Below, piece by piece: positions 62,201 to 64,000 of a stretch of DNA of 64,000 bases (positions are counted from its first letter, which is position 1; each line of letters opens with the position of its first letter). The notes under the pieces were generated by a model that saw only the letters and a list, made by a program, of their open reading frames with translations, did no database searches and was not told where the DNA came from. This DNA is from an uncultured Aquimarina sp. GTDB taxonomy: Bacteria; Bacteroidota; Bacteroidia; Flavobacteriales; Flavobacteriaceae. The stretch spans positions 124,001 through 188,000 of the forward strand of contig NZ_CANLOZ010000005.1 of assembly GCF_947492965.1 (NCBI RefSeq). The letters are read 5' to 3'. Position numbers and translations under genes: made by a program.

Positions 62201-64000
62201 ATGCAAAATAAAATATTTTATATTTCCATTTTAGTATGCTTTGTATGTATCACTTTTTCTTGTTCTAAACAGGAAATACTTAGTACGCCGGAAAAAGAAT
62301 GGCTTGCCGAACAAACTTCTGTAAATGTGGCAGTATACCCATACTACCCGCCTTATCAATTTATAAACAAAAAAGATAGTATTGATGGTATTTTAGTCGA
62401 CTATTTTAATCTAATTGAAAATAAGATCAATTATAAATTTCAAAAAAAATATTACTCCAATTGGAGTCTTTTATTGAAAGACGTTAAAACAAAAAAAGTT
62501 GATATTATTCTCGAGATGCAAGAAACTGAAACAAGAGAGGAATACTTAAACTTTTACACTAAGTTTTTTGAAACTCCATTTGTTTTGGTGACTAGAAAAG
62601 AAGTGGATAGCGGGTTACATTTCTCAGAGTTTCTCAACAAAAAAGTTGCTGTCCCAAAAGGGTATTCCATTGACGATTATCTAAAAGAAAACTACCCAAA
62701 TCTAAGGATCAACAACTATTCCGATGATATTGAATGCCTACGCAGTGTTCAGACAGGAATGTCAGATGCATATATTGGAGGAAGAGCGGTAGTAAATTAT
62801 CTTATTAAATCTGAAGGACTTAATGACCTAAAAGTTATTAATAAAATAGATTTTAGTTATATACCTAGCATTGCTGTGCGTAAAGAAGAAAAAATTCTCA
62901 ACAGCATCATCTCTAAAGCTTCAAAAGCTATTTCCAACGAAGAAAAGCAGGCAATATTAGATAATTGGCTATTTGATATGGTTAAACCATTTTATAAAAA
63001 GCCAAAATTTTGGATTATTTTTTCACTAATTTTTACATTAGTGCTATTAGGTGTCGTTTCAATATATTTTTATTTACAATTTAAAATAAAACAAAAGACA
63101 AAAGAACTTAGAATTGCAAAAGAGGAAGCAGAAGAGAGTAATCGAATAAAAACTAATTTTATTCAAAACATCTCACATGAAATTAGAACACCGATGAACG
63201 GTATCATGGGATTCTCTGAATTACTAAAATCAGATACATTAACCGAAGAAGAAAGAAGAGAGTATACCGATATCATTATAAAGAGTGGAAAAGATCTAAT
63301 TGCTTCAGTGGATGACATATTGGAAATTTCAGTCTTAGAAACAAAACAGAGCAAAGTAAAGTTCTCGAAAACAGATTTAAAAGAATTATTAGAGCAGATA
63401 ATTGCTGAATACACAGATAAGGCTAAAGAAAAAAATCTAGAGATTTATTTCAAAAACGAAATAAAACCAGGGGAAAATATCATTCTTACAGATCAACCAA
63501 AGTTATATAAGATCATAAGTAATCTGGTAGATAACAGCATTAAATTTACCAGTACCGGATCCATAACAATATTTTCTTATATTGTAGAAAATTTTGTTAC
63601 CATATCGATTAAAGATACCGGCATCGGAATTAAACAAAAAGACCAAGACATTATTTTTAAGAGTTTCTCTCAATCCGAAAAGGAAATTTCTAAAAATTTT
63701 GGAGGTTTAGGCTTAGGCCTGGCAATAGCAAAAGAATATACAGATTTAATTGGAGGGAAAATTTCGTTTTCTAGCAAAGAAAATGAAGGTAGTTCCTTTA
63801 TATTAAAAATACCATTTACCCCAGATTCAATGCTGAACAATTTAGAACCAACAACTACTAATTTACAAGAAAGAACATTGCAAAAACATGTAGTACTTAT
63901 TGCAGAAGATGGAGAAATCAATTTCCTATTTTTGAGAACTGTTTTAACCAAAATGATTGATTTTGAATTCGTTATTTATAGAGCCAAAAATGGTCAGGAA
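62201..64000 (+). CDS. Hybrid sensor histidine kinase, intact paralog (3' cut off by window end)
   Basis: The frame starts at ATG 62201, 12 bp after its paralog, and is open to the window end (600 codons). It has the same order: lipoprotein-like N-terminus (CITFSC), type 3 solute-binding sensor (VAVYPYYPPYQFI), a membrane span, and the H-box FIQNISHEIRTPMNG with His326. ATP-binding motifs NLVDNSIKFT, DTGIGIK, FSQSEKE and GGLGLGLAIAKE follow. It then begins a receiver domain (LIAEDGEINF) that the window cuts. It senses a small ligand in the periplasm and signals by phosphotransfer. Confidence 0.93.
   Translation, partial: MQNKIFYISILVCFVCITFSCSKQEILSTPEKEWLAEQTSVNVAVYPYYPPYQFINKKDSIDGILVDYFNLIENKINYKFQKKYYSNWSLLLKDVKTKKVDIILEMQETETREEYLNFYTKFFETPFVLVTRKEVDSGLHFSEFLNKKVAVPKGYSIDDYLKENYPNLRINNYSDDIECLRSVQTGMSDAYIGGRAVVNYLIKSEGLNDLKVINKIDFSYIPSIAVRKEEKILNSIISKASKAISNEEKQAILDNWLFDMVKPFYKKPKFWIIFSLIFTLVLLGVVSIYFYLQFKIKQKTKELRIAKEEAEESNRIKTNFIQNISHEIRTPMNGIMGFSELLKSDTLTEEERREYTDIIIKSGKDLIASVDDILEISVLETKQSKVKFSKTDLKELLEQIIAEYTDKAKEKNLEIYFKNEIKPGENIILTDQPKLYKIISNLVDNSIKFTSTGSITIFSYIVENFVTISIKDTGIGIKQKDQDIIFKSFSQSEKEISKNFGGLGLGLAIAKEYTDLIGGKISFSSKENEGSSFILKIPFTPDSMLNNLEPTTTNLQERTLQKHVVLIAEDGEINFLFLRTVLTKMIDFEFVIYRAKNGQE

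Noticed and set aside
1..64000. Defence system, prophage, integrative element or tRNA gene
   Set aside because: I found no integrase, transposase, restriction, toxin-antitoxin or phage structural gene and no cloverleaf-forming sequence; gene content and codon style look uniform.

Overview
The window looks like a chromosome segment of a marine flavobacterium (Bacteroidota, Flavobacteriia, close to Aquimarina/Kordia-type genomes). The reasons are the low GC content, genes without Shine-Dalgarno sites, promoters of the TTTG-N19-TAnnTTTG type, four secreted proteins with type IX secretion (T9SS) C-terminal sorting domains, and families typical of the group (DUF4199, a Lacal_2735-type small protein, a GlmU-like left-handed helix protein). 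I see no phage, IS element, CRISPR array, rRNA or tRNA.

Layout. 1-5.6 kb: the tail of an unknown gene, a GlmU-like protein and ribosomal protein L31 on the minus strand, a lipoprotein, then three DUF4199 membrane proteins each with its own promoter, the last abutting a GT2 glycosyltransferase; a 128-bp MITE-like palindromic element lies between two of them. 5.7-9.4 kb: phosphohexomutase and an MsbA-like ABC exporter. 9.36-10.3 kb: a gene-free stretch holding three tandem homologous units on the minus strand, each with a promoter, a hairpin with a C-rich loop and an intrinsic terminator. These look like a family of small RNAs and are the most interesting signal in the window. 10.3-12.1 kb: ECF sigma factor, a putative anti-sigma protein with a triplicated motif and an envelope sensor-like protein. 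12.1-25.2 kb: an Asp-box lipoprotein, an RsmB-type RNA methyltransferase, a T9SS endonuclease, purL and two tandem M14 carboxypeptidases.

25.3-33.5 kb: a fatty-acid oxidation regulon: acyl-CoA ligase, then an operon of MarR regulator, HAD/ECH fusion, thiolase and acyl-CoA dehydrogenase. Perfect palindromes sharing the core ATGC(AC/GT)GCAT lie in front of both the ligase and marR, which suggests MarR control of both units. 33.5-38.5 kb: a lipoprotein with a phospholipase A2-like His-Asp motif, an alpha-amylase with two CBM26-like modules and a long leader, and a CBM9-like lipoprotein. 38.6-43.8 kb: a GH15 enzyme divergent from a fused trehalose-6-phosphate synthase/phosphatase, and an MFS transporter whose start is not a normal codon.

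43.9-52.8 kb: mostly secreted hydrolases (amidohydrolase, M28, esterase, M1, arginase family), with a Crp/Fnr pseudogene in the middle and an NTF2-like module shared by two neighbouring genes. 52.9-60 kb: small and housekeeping-like genes (Lacal_2735-type, CIA30, ABC-F, lipoprotein, DUF2490, YdeI, DUF3291, pirin). 60.1-64 kb: two paralogous hybrid sensor kinases with periplasmic substrate-binding sensor domains. The first has Gln in place of the phospho-acceptor His, while the second, cut by the window edge, is intact.
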